Assembly: GCF_001718315.1 (NCBI RefSeq)
Contig: NZ_CP013363.1
Span: 186,001-250,000 of the forward strand
Direction: 5' to 3'
DNA length: 64,000 nucleotides
Source of the DNA: Burkholderia diffusa
GTDB lineage: Bacteria; Pseudomonadota; Gammaproteobacteria; Burkholderiales; Burkholderiaceae
The notes below the pieces were generated by a model. That model worked only from the letters and a program-made list of their open reading frames with translations. It made no database searches and was not told the origin of the DNA. Position numbers and translations under genes: made by a program. This document shows positions 34,612 to 44,024 of this stretch, in pieces. Within the stretch, counting starts at the first letter, position 1. Each line of letters begins with the position of its first letter.

Positions 34612-35859
34612 ATGTTCAATCGCACTACCAGCACCGTCGCCAACGTCGATCCGGAACTCTGGACTGCCATTCAGGACGAGAACCGCCGCCAGGAAGAGCA
34701 CATCGAGCTGATCGCATCGGAAAACTACACGAGCCCGGCCGTGATGGCCGCACAGGGCTCGCAGCTCACGAACAAGTACGCGGAAGGGTATCCGGGCAAG
34801 CGTTACTACGGCGGCTGTGAATACGTCGACGTTGTCGAGCAACTGGCGATCGACCGCGTGAAGCAGCTGTTCGGCGCGGAAGCCGCGAACGTGCAGCCGA
34901 ACTCGGGTTCGCAGGCGAACCAGGGCGTGTTCTTCGCGATGCTCAAGCCGGGCGACACGATCATGGGCATGAGCCTCGCGCACGGCGGCCACCTGACGCA
35001 CGGCTCGCCGGTGAACATGTCGGGCAAGTGGTTCAACGTCGTGAGCTACGGTCTGAACGAAAACGAAGACATCGACTACGACGCCGCCGAGAAACTGGCG
35101 AACGAACACAAGCCGAAGCTGATCGTGGCGGGCGCGTCGGCATTCGCGCTGAAGATCGACTTCGAGCGTCTGGCGAAGATCGCGAAGTCGGTCGGTGCGT
35201 ACCTGATGGTCGACATGGCGCACTACGCGGGCCTGATCGCGGCGGGCGTGTATCCGAACCCGGTGCCGCACGCGGACTTCGTGACGACGACGACGCACAA
35301 GAGCCTGCGCGGCCCGCGCGGCGGCGTGATCCTGATGAAGGCGGAGTACGAGAAGCAGATCAACTCGGCGATCTTCCCGGGCATCCAGGGCGGGCCGCTG
35401 ATGCACGTGATCGCGGCGAAGGCGGTGGCATTCAAGGAAGCGCTGTCGCCGGAATTCAAGGCGTACCAGGCAAAGGTGGTCGAGAACGCGCGGGTGCTGG
35501 CTGAAACGCTGGTCAAGCGCGGGCTGCGGATCGTGTCGGGGCGTACGGAAAGCCACGTGATGCTGGTGGACCTGCGCGCGAAGCACATCACGGGCAAGGC
35601 GGCGGAAGCGGCGCTGGGCGCGGCACACATCACGGTGAACAAGAACGCGATCCCGAACGATCCGGAAAAGCCGTTCGTGACGAGCGGGATCCGTCTGGGT
35701 TCGCCGGCGATGACGACGCGCGGCTTCGGCCCGGCGGAAGCGGAGATGGTCGGCAACCTGATCGCCGACGTGCTGGAAGCGCCGGAAGATGCAGCGACGA
35801 TCGAGCGCGTGCGTGGTCGGGTCGCGGAGTTGACCAAGCGTTTCCCGGTCTACGGCTGA
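34612..35859 (+). CDS. glyA: Serine hydroxymethyltransferase (second copy type)
   Basis: 415 aa cytosolic PLP enzyme interconverting serine and glycine with tetrahydrofolate, supplying one-carbon units. The usual order is visible: [48 protein letters not shown] and the PLP lysine Lys230 in [14 protein letters not shown]. Full length. Burkholderia normally has another glyA on chromosome 1, so this copy probably serves catabolism or duplication; that is inference. It is monocistronic, between two terminators, convergent with an APC permease. Confidence 0.96.
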   Translation: MFNRTTSTVANVDPELWTAIQDENRRQEEHIELIASENYTSPAVMAAQGSQLTNKYAEGYPGKRYYGGCEYVDVVEQLAIDRVKQLFGAEAANVQPNSGSQANQGVFFAMLKPGDTIMGMSLAHGGHLTHGSPVNMSGKWFNVVSYGLNENEDIDYDAAEKLANEHKPKLIVAGASAFALKIDFERLAKIAKSVGAYLMVDMAHYAGLIAAGVYPNPVPHADFVTTTTHKSLRGPRGGVILMKAEYEKQINSAIFPGIQGGPLMHVIAAKAVAFKEALSPEFKAYQAKVVENARVLAETLVKRGLRIVSGRTESHVMLVDLRAKHITGKAAEAALGAAHITVNKNAIPNDPEKPFVTSGIRLGSPAMTTRGFGPAEAEMVGNLIADVLEAPEDAATIERVRGRVAELTKRFPVYG

Positions 35860-35920
35860 CACGCGGCAGCCGGGTTCGACCGCCAACGCGGTTGAACCTG
35901 CTCGGTTCCGAAGCGACGTA

Positions 35921-35956
35921 AAAAAACCGGCTCGCGAAACCGCGAACCGGTTTTTT
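35921..35956. terminator. Bidirectional terminator between glyA and the APC permease
   Basis: AAAAAACCGG and CCGGTTTTTT form the outer stem, with TCGCG/CGCGA inside and an AAAC loop. A-run on one side and T-run on the other mean it can stop transcripts from both convergent genes. Confidence 0.93.
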
Positions 35957-35981
35957 GCGCTGTGTGCGAATCGGTGTCGCG

Positions 35982-37514
35982 TCACACGGTCGGATCGACG
36001 TTCGCCTCGAGTTCGCGAATGCGCTCGTCATTGCGCGCGTCCTTGAGCATCGGCGGCCCGGCGAAGGTTCTGCGCACGCCGAAGCCGTACCAGATGACCA
36101 TCAGTACCGCCACGAATGCGACGAGCACGTAGAGTACCTTCTCGTTGGGCGGCTGGATGCCGACGTATGCGAGCACGCACGCGCCCACCAGCGCGAGGAG
36201 CGCGCACGGCTTCGACCAGATGCCCAGCTGGAACGGGCCTTTTTCGGTCCACGTGCGCCCTTCGGCGAGCATCCCCGAGCCGATCGGCATCGCGTACGAG
36301 ATGAACAGGAACACGGCGCTGCCCGCGCTCAACACCGAGAACGCGTCGCCGTATAGCGTGACGACGATCGCGAGCACGGCGCATGTCCAGATCGCGGGCC
36401 CGGGCGTCCGATGGTTGTGATTCACGCTGCGCAGCAGCTTCGACGCCGGCAGCCCGCCGTCGCGCGCGAACGCGTACATCATGCGCGACGTCGACATGAT
36501 CGCGGCGAGCCCGCACACGTAGTTGATGAAGAACATCGCGAGCTCGAGGCACACGCGCAACGCCTTCGGGATCGGCGCGAGGATGGCTTCGAAGAAGCCG
36601 GTGCCCTGTTTCATTGCGGCGGTCAGGTCCGGCATGACCAGCACGAACGCGCACACCATCACGTAGCCGAACGCCGCGGACCAGAACACCGAGCCGATGA
36701 TGCCGCGCGGCACGTTCTTCGCCGCGTCGTGCGTTTCTTCCGACGTGTGCGCGGATGCGTCGAAGCCCGTGATCGTGTAGGTCACCAGCAGCAGGCCGGA
36801 CAGGAACGCGAGCGGCGTGGTCTGTTTCGGCCATGCGCCGCCGTCGACGCCCGTGTAATTGGTGAAGGTGACGAGCCGATGCAGGTCGAACGCGACAGGC
36901 GAGTAGACCAGCAGTGACACGACCAGCGCGATCGTCACGACGAAGATCAGATAGCCGGACAAGTCGGTGATCTTGCTTGCGATCCTGATGCCGCGAGCGT
37001 TCAGGATTGCCTGCGAAAAGGTGACGACCGCGATGAACGCGGTCTGATGCCACCAGGTCAGGCTGTCCGGACTGACGCCGAACATCGGTGCGATCAATGT
37101 CTTGAAGAACGGATCGTAGGTGCCGAAGTTGATCGCCGCGATCACGAAGATCAGGCCGATCAGGTTGAGCCACGCCGTCATCCACCCCCATTTCTTCCCG
37201 CCGAGGATCGCGCCCCAGTGATAGAGGCCGCCGGCGGTGGGGAACGCGGACGCGATCTGCGACATCGACACCGCGACGATCAGCGCGAACAGCGAGCCGA
37301 GCGGCCAGCCAAGGCCGATCGATGCGCCGCCGGCCGCGGAAAACGCCATCTGAAACGCGGTGATGCCGCCCGACAGGATGCAGATTACCGAAAACGACAC
37401 GGCGAAGTTCGAGAAGCCGTTCATGCGTCTCGACAGCTCCTGCGCGTATCCCATCTTGTGGAGGAGGCTTACGTCATTGTCAGTGCCTGAATCAGGCTGG
37501 ATTTTCGCATCCAT
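35982..37514 (-). CDS. APC-superfamily amino acid/amine permease
   Basis: 510 aa, about twelve membrane helices, inner membrane. The opening LHKMGYAQELSRRMNGFSNFAVSFSVICILSGG is typical of the amino acid/choline (ACT) branch that includes GABA and polyamine permeases; ITGFDASAHTSEETHDAAKNVP is the conserved helix 6-7 region. The ATG at 37514 gives the family start. Its upstream region is unusually long and structured. Substrate could be GABA, choline or an amino acid. Convergent with glyA. Confidence 0.92.
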   Translation of the reverse strand: MDAKIQPDSGTDNDVSLLHKMGYAQELSRRMNGFSNFAVSFSVICILSGGITAFQMAFSAAGGASIGLGWPLGSLFALIVAVSMSQIASAFPTAGGLYHWGAILGGKKWGWMTAWLNLIGLIFVIAAINFGTYDPFFKTLIAPMFGVSPDSLTWWHQTAFIAVVTFSQAILNARGIRIASKITDLSGYLIFVVTIALVVSLLVYSPVAFDLHRLVTFTNYTGVDGGAWPKQTTPLAFLSGLLLVTYTITGFDASAHTSEETHDAAKNVPRGIIGSVFWSAAFGYVMVCAFVLVMPDLTAAMKQGTGFFEAILAPIPKALRVCLELAMFFINYVCGLAAIMSTSRMMYAFARDGGLPASKLLRSVNHNHRTPGPAIWTCAVLAIVVTLYGDAFSVLSAGSAVFLFISYAMPIGSGMLAEGRTWTEKGPFQLGIWSKPCALLALVGACVLAYVGIQPPNEKVLYVLVAFVAVLMVIWYGFGVRRTFAGPPMLKDARNDERIRELEANVDPTV

Positions 37515-37769
37515 GTTCGCTCCGTCACGAATGTCCTGCGACGCAGGACCGTCATCGCTGCCCGGGCCCGGCACGGCAGCCCGCTCCTGGAATTCGTCGG
37601 CGGCACGCGATGTGATGTATCGATGGCGATCGCGTGCCGGTCCGATACGGGAACGGTATGAAGCCAAATCTCGCGGCGATATCGGATTTCGGCAATGCGG
37701 TGAAACTCAGGATGCATGCACCGTTCATGGGCATCGCATGCAGGGTTGAATATTTGTAAGAAATCCATA

Positions 37770-37925
37770 CGGATCAGGGATGATCCGCCCTTGTGGAACT
37801 TCGACACAGGGGGAAAGGTGCCGCCTGGAGTGGCACCAACCCGTGTGGCGAAGCGGGTTGACGGAGTGGCGGCTTCAGGAGACGGGGAGATGGACGGGGA
37901 ACGATGCGGTATCGCATTCATTCCG
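37770..37925 (+). ncRNA. Candidate structured, GGA-rich small RNA
   Basis: Read on the plus strand this 156-nt stretch holds four hairpins in a row: CGGATCA-GGGA-TGATCCG, CCCTTGTG/CACAGGGG, GGTGCC-(loop with GGA)-GGCACC and AACCCG/CGGGTT. Ten GGA triplets occur, two of them in hairpin loops and others in the single-stranded part, the pattern by which CsrB/RsmZ-type RNAs sequester CsrA. A last small hairpin (GATGCG/CGCATT) ends it without a T-run. It lies within 500 bp lacking genes (37515-38014). On the opposite strand it would be a leader of the permease. Class not recognised. Confidence 0.35.
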
Positions 37926-38014
37926 GTTACCTAACGGTGCGGGACGCCCCGCGCGGCCGCACACCGCAGGATTCGCGCGCAAACGCGGAGCGCTTCGTTA
38001 CATGCAGACTGCGC

Positions 38015-39499
38015 TCAGACCGTTGCCGTCCGCCGCGCGGTCAGCCGATTCCACAGCATGCCGGCGCGGCTCCCGCTTCCGCAATATGCGAGCACCGGCT
38101 TCGGCAGCGCATCGACCAGCGCACCGAACGCATCGACTTCCGCCTCGCCGATCCGGTCGCGTTCGACCGGCAGATAGCGTGCGTCGAGGCCGACTTCGCG
38201 CGCGGCGGCGGCGATTTCCTCGAAGGCCGGCTGATCGGCGCTTTCGCCGTCCGGCCGGTTGCAGATCACCGCACGAAAGCCTGCGTTGCGAATCGCCTTC
38301 AGGTCCGCCGGCGTGATCTGTCGAGATGCGGTGAACCCGGTCGCCGCCGCAGCCCGGCATTGTTCGAGCGCGCGCGCGAAACACGCGATCGCGAAGTCGA
38401 CGTCCTGCTCCGTCGTGAAACGGCCGAAGCTGATGCGCACCGTGCGGGCGGCGGCTTGCGCGTCGAGGCCGAGCGCGGTCAGCACGTGGGACGGCGCGCC
38501 GCTCGTCGAGTTGCACGCGGAGGTCGACGACACGGCGAGCGCATCGCCGAGCATGAACGGGAAGAAGCCCGGCGCGTTGACCGTGAGGCTCAGCGTGTGC
38601 GGTATGCGGCGTGCCGCCGCCGCGTTGTGCGTGATGTCGCCGAGCGCGAGCAGCGCGTCTTTCAGGCGCGTGCTGAGCGTCGCGATTCGCGCGGTTTCGC
38701 GCTCGAGTTTTTCGGCGGCCACCGCGCACGCGGTGCCCATCCCGACGATCTGGTGCGTCGCGAGCGTGCCCGAGCGCAGGCCGCGTTCGTGGCCGCCGCC
38801 GTGGATCTGCGGCGCGATGCGCCCGGCAATGTCGCGGCGCACGAACAGCGCGCCGATGCCCTTGGGGCCATACACCTTGTGCGCGGACATCGACAGCAGA
38901 TCGATGCCGAGCGCGCGCACGTCGATCGGCGTCTTGCCGAGCGCTTGCGCCGCGTCGACATGCAGCAGCGCGCCGGCCGCGTGCACGACGCGCGAGATCG
39001 CGCCGATGTCGGTCAGCGTGCCGAGCTCGTTGTTGACGAGCATCAGCGACACGAGGCCCGTGTCGGGGCCGATTGCCGCGGCCACGGCGTCGACGGTGAT
39101 TTCGCCGTCGGCCGTGGGCGACAGGTAGGTCGCGGTCATGCCGCGCTTCGACAGGTTCGCCATCGTGTCGAGGATGGCCTTGTGCTCGAGGCGGCTGGTG
39201 ATCAGGTGGCGCTTGTCGGTCGCGGTCTCCGCATAACCCTTGAGCGCGAGGTTGTTCGATTCGGTGGCGCCCGACGTCCAGACGATCTCGTCGGCATCCG
39301 CGCCGATCAACGCGGCGACCTGCGCACGCGCGTGCTCGACCTTTTCCCTGGCCAGCCGGCCGGCGGCGTGCGAACTCGACGCGGGATTGCCGAAGATGCC
39401 GTCGGCACCGAGGCAGGCCGTCATCGCTTCGATCACGCGAGGATCCGCGGGGGTGGTGGCCGCGTAGTCGAGGTAGTGCAGCGGGGTGGTGTCGCTCAT
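38015..39499 (-). CDS. Cysteine desulfurase fused to a rhodanese/DUF442-like domain
   Basis: 494 aa. Residues about 1-370 are a class V PLP aminotransferase of NifS/IscS type: YLDYAATTPADPRVIEAM, SGATESNNLALKG, PLP lysine in SAHKVYGPKGIGA and the mobile Cys loop SSTSACNSTSG. Residues about 385-494 are a second domain, FTASRQITPADLKAIRNAGF ... VLAYCGSGSRAG, with Cys473 in a CGSGSR loop as in TIGR01244/DUF442 sulfurtransferase or phosphatase-like folds. The fusion suggests direct sulfur transfer from cysteine to the second Cys. Start at 39499 behind AAGGA. No iron-sulfur cluster genes adjoin. Confidence 0.9.
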   Translation of the reverse strand: MSDTTPLHYLDYAATTPADPRVIEAMTACLGADGIFGNPASSSHAAGRLAREKVEHARAQVAALIGADADEIVWTSGATESNNLALKGYAETATDKRHLITSRLEHKAILDTMANLSKRGMTATYLSPTADGEITVDAVAAAIGPDTGLVSLMLVNNELGTLTDIGAISRVVHAAGALLHVDAAQALGKTPIDVRALGIDLLSMSAHKVYGPKGIGALFVRRDIAGRIAPQIHGGGHERGLRSGTLATHQIVGMGTACAVAAEKLERETARIATLSTRLKDALLALGDITHNAAAARRIPHTLSLTVNAPGFFPFMLGDALAVSSTSACNSTSGAPSHVLTALGLDAQAAARTVRISFGRFTTEQDVDFAIACFARALEQCRAAAATGFTASRQITPADLKAIRNAGFRAVICNRPDGESADQPAFEEIAAAAREVGLDARYLPVERDRIGEAEVDAFGALVDALPKPVLAYCGSGSRAGMLWNRLTARRTATV

Positions 39500-40000
39500 G
39501 TCCTTCTCTGGCTCTTTCTTTTCGTGAGGGAGAAATGATACGAGGAGGAGCGGGGAAAAAGGATCCAAAATGCGTTGGCTATTAGAAGATATGTGGAAAA
39601 ACATTCCATGAATGGCGATTTGAAGAGAATCGAATCCTGGGGTCGCGCATGGCGCCAGGCAACGATCCGCCGATGTCCATGAGGGATTCCCCCGGTGATG
39701 CCCGCATCCGCGCCATTCCGCCCGTGCCGCCGCGTGTTCCGTGCCGCCTGCTGACGCCGCCCGCACCGATCGGCCGATTATTTGCGTTTCGCGAATGGCG
39801 CGTTCGCCAGTTGTTCCATACCCGATCCGCGTGTGCGCACCTATCGTTCCGGCGTCGGCTGATTGAATTCGACGCCCGCAACGGCAAAGGCGGCCGCCAC
39901 TTCCTCGCGACTCACGTCGCATCGCACACACAAGACAACGGACCGGACTCGTGCACGAACGCCCCGGCGCGTGCAGGTGGACCGGTCCATGGAGACGGAC
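39500..40000. other. 501-bp divergent gap between cysteine desulfurase and MFS genes
   Basis: No gene supported. An exact inverted repeat TGGAA-AAACA-TTCCA sits at 39594-39608 in an AT-richer part about 100 bp from the desulfurase start and may be an operator. The right part is GC-rich and ends with GGAG at 39991-39994, the ribosome binding site of the next gene. Confidence 0.4.
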
Positions 40001-41251
40001 ATGAAAGCAAACGAGTGGGATACCTCCTATGAGTGGAAGGCGGTGACGCTGCTGGCGCTCGGTTTCGGGCTGGTCGGCCTCGACCGCTGGCTCATCGCGC
40101 CGCTGTTCCCTTCGATCATGAAGGACCTGCACCTGAGCGCGCAGGACGTCGGCAACTGCATCGGCGTGCTCGGCCTGTCGTGGGGCATCTTCGCGGCGCT
40201 GATGGGCGGAATTTCCGACAAGGTCGGGCGCCGCAAGGTCCTGATCCCGGCGATCATCGCGTTCTCGCTGCTGTCGGGCTTCTCGGGGGTTGCGGGCGGG
40301 CTGCTCGGCCTGATCGCGATTCGCGGGCTGATGGGCGTCGCCGAAGGCTCGTTCTGCCCGACCAGCTTCGCGGCCACCGCCGACGTGTCGCATCCGCGGC
40401 GGCGCGGCCTGAACCTCGGGCTGCAGCAAAGCGGCTTCGCGCTGTTCGGGCTCGCGCTGTCGCCGATCATCGCGACGCAACTGCTCAGCGTCGTGTCGTG
40501 GCGCTGGGTGTTCGCGCTCGTGGCGATTCCCGGGCTGATCCTCGGCGCGATCATGTTCTTCGTGATCCGCGAACCGAAGCGCGCGAAGGAGGTCGTGTCG
40601 GAACACGCGCCGGCATCGCTCGGCCATGTGCTGAAGAGCCGCAACATCCTCGTCGCGATGGCCGCGCTGTGCTGTGCGATGACCGGCGTGTTCGTGCTGG
40701 GCGCGCTGCTGCCGCTGTACCTGACGGATTACCTTGCACTCGGCACGCAGAAGATGGGCCTGGTGGTGTCGGCGATCGGCTTCGGCGGCTTTCTCGGGCA
40801 GTTCGGGCTGCCGGGCCTGTCCGACCTGGTGGGCCGCCGCCTCGCGAGCATCGTCGGTTTTGCCGGCACGGCGGTGATGCTCTACGTTTTCCGGGGCCTG
40901 GGCCCGCAACCGCTCGTCCTGTTCGCGGTGCTGTTCGTCGCGTCGTTCTTCACGCTCGGGCTGGTGTCGCTGCTGTCGGGCCCGGTGGCCACCGAAGCCG
41001 CGCCCGTCGGGCTCGTGTCGACGTCAATCGGCGTGGTGGTCGGTTGCGGCGAGATCTTCGGCGGCGGCATCGCACCGGCGATGGGCGGCTACGTTGCCAC
41101 ACACTTCGGGATCCAGAACATTCTGTGGTTGCCGATGGGGGCGGTGCTGCTTGGCATCGTGGTCAGCTTGCTGCTGCGGGAAACCGCGCCGGCCGTGCTG
41201 CAGCGGCGCATGAGCTTGCAGCCGGAGCTGTCGGCGGGCAAGCAGCCGTAA
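40001..41251 (+). CDS. MFS transporter, likely aromatic-compound uptake
   Basis: 416 aa, twelve membrane helices. ATG at 40001 has GGAG 6 bp upstream, so the ATG at 39989 is not used. Helix 1 reads LLALGFGLVGLDRWLIAPLFPSI and the loop 2-3 motif GGISDKVGRRKVLIP is the standard MFS signature; a second copy SDLVGRRLASIVG appears in loop 8-9. It stands directly before the LysR gene and the hydroquinone/hydroxyquinol operon, so uptake of the aromatic substrate is the probable role. Confidence 0.88.
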   Translation: MKANEWDTSYEWKAVTLLALGFGLVGLDRWLIAPLFPSIMKDLHLSAQDVGNCIGVLGLSWGIFAALMGGISDKVGRRKVLIPAIIAFSLLSGFSGVAGGLLGLIAIRGLMGVAEGSFCPTSFAATADVSHPRRRGLNLGLQQSGFALFGLALSPIIATQLLSVVSWRWVFALVAIPGLILGAIMFFVIREPKRAKEVVSEHAPASLGHVLKSRNILVAMAALCCAMTGVFVLGALLPLYLTDYLALGTQKMGLVVSAIGFGGFLGQFGLPGLSDLVGRRLASIVGFAGTAVMLYVFRGLGPQPLVLFAVLFVASFFTLGLVSLLSGPVATEAAPVGLVSTSIGVVVGCGEIFGGGIAPAMGGYVATHFGIQNILWLPMGAVLLGIVVSLLLRETAPAVLQRRMSLQPELSAGKQP

Positions 41252-41388
41252 CGTTTCGCCAGGTCACGCTCGCACGGGCGGCCGGCGGGATTGACACCCG
41301 TCGGGTGACAGTGTGACGCGTTCGGCGTGACCCAGCCGGCAGGCAGGTGCGGTTAGACTGCCGATTTGGGTTTCGGAAAGGGTGCGGC

Positions 41389-42318
41389 ATGGACCGGTTT
41401 CTGAGCATCGAGGCATTCGTGAGGGTCGCGGAGGCGAGCAGTTTCGCGGAAGCGGCGCGACAGCTTGGGGTCACCAGTTCGGTCGTGACGAACCGCATCC
41501 AGCAACTGGAGAAGTTCGTCAACGCGCCGCTGTTCCATCGCAGCACGCGCCACGTGCGCCTGTCCGAAGTGGGCGAGACCTTCTACCGCGAATGCGCCGA
41601 GGTCGTCGGGCGCGTCAACGAGCTGACCGACCAGATGCGCGAGCTGCGCGCGACGCCCACCGGGCGGCTGCGTATCCAGATGCTGCCCGGTTTCGCGCTC
41701 GATCACTTCGGCGTGCCGCTCGCCGAATTCAATCGCCGCTATCCGGGCATTCAGCTCGACATCATCGTCAATGACCGCGTCGTGGACCCAGTCGAAGAAG
41801 GGTTCGACATCGCGTTCCAGATCTTTCCGCCGATATCCGAATCGCTGATCGAGCGGCGCCTGTTCGTGGTGCGACGCCTGTTCTGCGCGTCGCCGGCCTA
41901 CCTCGAAGCGCATGGTGCGCCACAACATCCGCGCGAATTGCTGCAGCACACCACGGCACTGTATTCCGGCTATCCGTCGCGCAACCGCTGGACCCTCACG
42001 CGCGGTGACGAGGTCGTCGAAATGGAATTGCCCGGCATGATCCGCTCGAACTCCGTGCACCTGCTGCGCGAATACGCGCTGACGGGCGGCGGGGTCGTGT
42101 GCCTGCCCACGCTGGTCGCGAGCGACGCGCTCGTCGCGGGCCGGCTGGTGCCCATCCTCACCGATTTCCAGATCGCGCCGCTGAGCTTCGCCGCCGTCTA
42201 TCCCGCAACGCAGCGACAGGCGCTGAAGGTGAAGGCGCTGGTCGAATTCCTCGTCGAATACATCGGCGACGAGTCGCCGTGGGACCGCCCGCTGCTGGAG
42301 CGCGGCTGGGTTCGCTGA
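41389..42318 (+). CDS. LysR-type regulator of the hydroquinone operon
   Basis: 309 aa. Winged helix at residues about 1-60 (MDRFLSIEAFVRVAEASSFAEAARQLG, VVTNRIQQLEKFVNAPLF), effector domain starting GRLRIQMLPGFALDHF. It belongs to the CrgA-like LysR group. It lies between the MFS carrier and the dioxygenase genes on the same strand; the 114-bp gap to the dioxygenase contains a good T-N11-A dyad. Upstream of this gene, three GTGAC repeats occur around 41305-41330. Confidence 0.92.
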   Translation: MDRFLSIEAFVRVAEASSFAEAARQLGVTSSVVTNRIQQLEKFVNAPLFHRSTRHVRLSEVGETFYRECAEVVGRVNELTDQMRELRATPTGRLRIQMLPGFALDHFGVPLAEFNRRYPGIQLDIIVNDRVVDPVEEGFDIAFQIFPPISESLIERRLFVVRRLFCASPAYLEAHGAPQHPRELLQHTTALYSGYPSRNRWTLTRGDEVVEMELPGMIRSNSVHLLREYALTGGGVVCLPTLVASDALVAGRLVPILTDFQIAPLSFAAVYPATQRQALKVKALVEFLVEYIGDESPWDRPLLERGWVR

Positions 42319-42323
42319 ACGAA

Positions 42324-42342
42324 GCGATTATTCGCGAATCGC
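42324..42342. promoter_or_regulatory. LysR operator upstream of the hydroquinone operon
   Basis: GCGATT and AATCGC form an inverted repeat around ATTCGCG, satisfying the T-N11-A rule; the inner ATTCGCGAAT is itself palindromic. It lies 91 bp before the small-subunit ATG, a usual activator position for LysR proteins. Confidence 0.6.
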
Positions 42343-42432
42343 AAATGCCGTAGTCGCGGTCCGTCGCCTTGTTGACGGGCGCCCTTGCCCCTAGAGTTGA
42401 AGCCAACAAGCAGTTCAACTCAGGAGACAGCA

Positions 42433-42927
42433 ATGACCGACACGGCATTCCACACCGTCTTTGGCTCGCTCGACAGCCATGCCAGGGGCGAGATCGAAAT
42501 CACCAGCGGCAGCGCAAAACACTACGCGTTCTCGAACGTCTTCGAGATCGCATCGAAGTCGGCTCCCTACGAAAAGGTCGTCGCCGGCAAGAACCTCGAA
42601 TACGTGATCGAAGTGCTGCGGACCGACGGCCAGTCGCCGTGGTTCGCGTGCGCACACGACGAGTTCGCGATCCAGATGGATGGCGAAGTCCGCATCGAAT
42701 TCATCAAGCTCGACAACCCGCCGACTACCGGCCGCGGAACCGTGAGCGCCGGCGCGCAGCCGGCAGGCCGCGAGATGGGCTACGTCGTCCTGCGCAAGGG
42801 GCATCAGGCGTTGCTGCCGGCCGGCTGCGCGTATCGCTTCGCCGCCGGCAAGCCGGGCGTCGCGCTCGTGCAGACCGTGCTCGGCGAGCTGTCCGTCGAG
42901 AAGTGGGCCGACATCTGCCTGCACTGA
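42433..42927 (+). CDS. hapC: Hydroquinone 1,2-dioxygenase, small subunit
   Basis: 164 aa, the exact size range of the small (alpha) subunit of the two-component Fe(II) hydroquinone dioxygenases HapCD and PnpCD, which open hydroquinone to 4-hydroxymuconic semialdehyde. It begins MTDTAFHTVFGSLDSHARGEIEI and has a cupin-like beta structure (HDEFAIQMDGEVRIEF). CAGGAGA precedes the ATG. The gene heads an operon whose following genes are the large subunit and the next two pathway enzymes, which makes the call strong by context as well as size. Confidence 0.85.
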   Translation: MTDTAFHTVFGSLDSHARGEIEITSGSAKHYAFSNVFEIASKSAPYEKVVAGKNLEYVIEVLRTDGQSPWFACAHDEFAIQMDGEVRIEFIKLDNPPTTGRGTVSAGAQPAGREMGYVVLRKGHQALLPAGCAYRFAAGKPGVALVQTVLGELSVEKWADICLH

Positions 42928-42968
42928 TCCACCCGACCGCCCCGTTCAACCATTCCAGGAGACACGTC

Positions 42969-43988
42969 ATGGCCACCCTCGAGACCCTCGATCCTTCCGC
43001 GGGCTTTGCCGCCGATCTGGTGCAGGCGACGCAAGCCGATGCCGTCACCGGTTACCGCCGCTTCCAACTCGGCGAGTTCGCGTTCCAGCGCGACGAGTAC
43101 TTCGTGAAGATCAGCTGGCCGGCGAAAGGCCAGACCCGCACGCACGCGATGCCCGCGGATGCATTCCTGCGCGCGATGATGCGCGACGTCGCGTGGGGCT
43201 TCTTCTACGGCTGGGTGAATTTCGATCACGTGTTCGGCACGCGCAATCACTACGGCCAGGTCGACGTCTACGCGGGCACGTTCAACGGAATCCTGAAGGA
43301 AGCGGGCGTCGACTACACCGAGACGTTCGAAACGCCGACGATCATGGCGACCTTCAAGGCCATGCTGCACGACTGGACCAACGAGGGCTTCGACCCGTTC
43401 GCGGCACCCGAGGAAACCGGCACGGCATTCGGCCGCAAGCACGGCGAGAACGGCGCGGCGATCGAACGCACGCGGATTGCCACGCGCCGCATGCCGGGCC
43501 TCGAAGGCGACTCGCCGCTGCGCGACGAGCTGCCGGTCAACCGCGCGTTTCTCGACGTCGGCCAGGACGAGCCGGAAGTGCACGTGAAGCCCGGCTTCGA
43601 AGGCGAACTGCACGCGTTCAACCTCTTCAAGTACCTGTCGCGTTCGGACGTGACGTGGAATCCGTCGGTGACGTCCGTGTGCGGGCGCAGCCTGTTCTGC
43701 CCGACCACCGAGGAATTCATCCTGCCGGTGTTCCACGGCAACGACCGCGTCGAATGGTTCCTGCAGCTGTCCGACGAAATCGTGTGGGACATCGGCGACA
43801 AGAATACCGGCGCGCCGCGCGCGCGCATCACGATGCGGGCGGGCGACATCTGCGCGATGCCCGCCGACATCCGGCACCAGGGCTACTCGACGAAGCGCTC
43901 GATGCTGTTGGTCTGGGAAAACGCGACGCCGGACCTGCCGCAGCGATACGAGAGCGGCGAGCTAGCGCCGTATCCGATCGAGTTCTGA
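42969..43988 (+). CDS. hapD: Hydroquinone 1,2-dioxygenase, large subunit
   Basis: 339 aa, matching the catalytic large (beta) subunit size of HapCD/PnpCD. Segments with conserved aromatic and His residues include FFYGWVNFDHVFGTRNHYGQ and PEVHVKPGFEGELHAFN; the C-terminal part (RAGDICAMPADIRHQGYS) looks like a cupin strand set that would hold Fe(II). AGGAGA precedes the ATG, 41 bp after the small subunit. With HapC it cleaves the ring of hydroquinone using O2. Confidence 0.87.
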   Translation: MATLETLDPSAGFAADLVQATQADAVTGYRRFQLGEFAFQRDEYFVKISWPAKGQTRTHAMPADAFLRAMMRDVAWGFFYGWVNFDHVFGTRNHYGQVDVYAGTFNGILKEAGVDYTETFETPTIMATFKAMLHDWTNEGFDPFAAPEETGTAFGRKHGENGAAIERTRIATRRMPGLEGDSPLRDELPVNRAFLDVGQDEPEVHVKPGFEGELHAFNLFKYLSRSDVTWNPSVTSVCGRSLFCPTTEEFILPVFHGNDRVEWFLQLSDEIVWDIGDKNTGAPRARITMRAGDICAMPADIRHQGYSTKRSMLLVWENATPDLPQRYESGELAPYPIEF

Positions 43989-44024
43989 GCCGCACGCACT
44001 TCAGCAATACATCGAGGACGATTC

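Noticed and set aside
37770..37925. Guanidine, cobalamin, TPP or glycine riboswitch for the APC permease
   Set aside because: None of the conserved core strings of these classes is present on either strand, although the region is clearly structured.
37515..38014. Short plus-strand open frames in the permease/desulfurase gap
   Set aside because: No coding bias, no ribosome binding site, and they coincide with the hairpin-rich stretch.
39500..40909. N-terminal extension of the cysteine desulfurase frame
   Set aside because: The frame is open for another 470 codons but is antisense to the MFS gene; the conserved start YLDYAATTP and the AAGGA site place the start at 39499.
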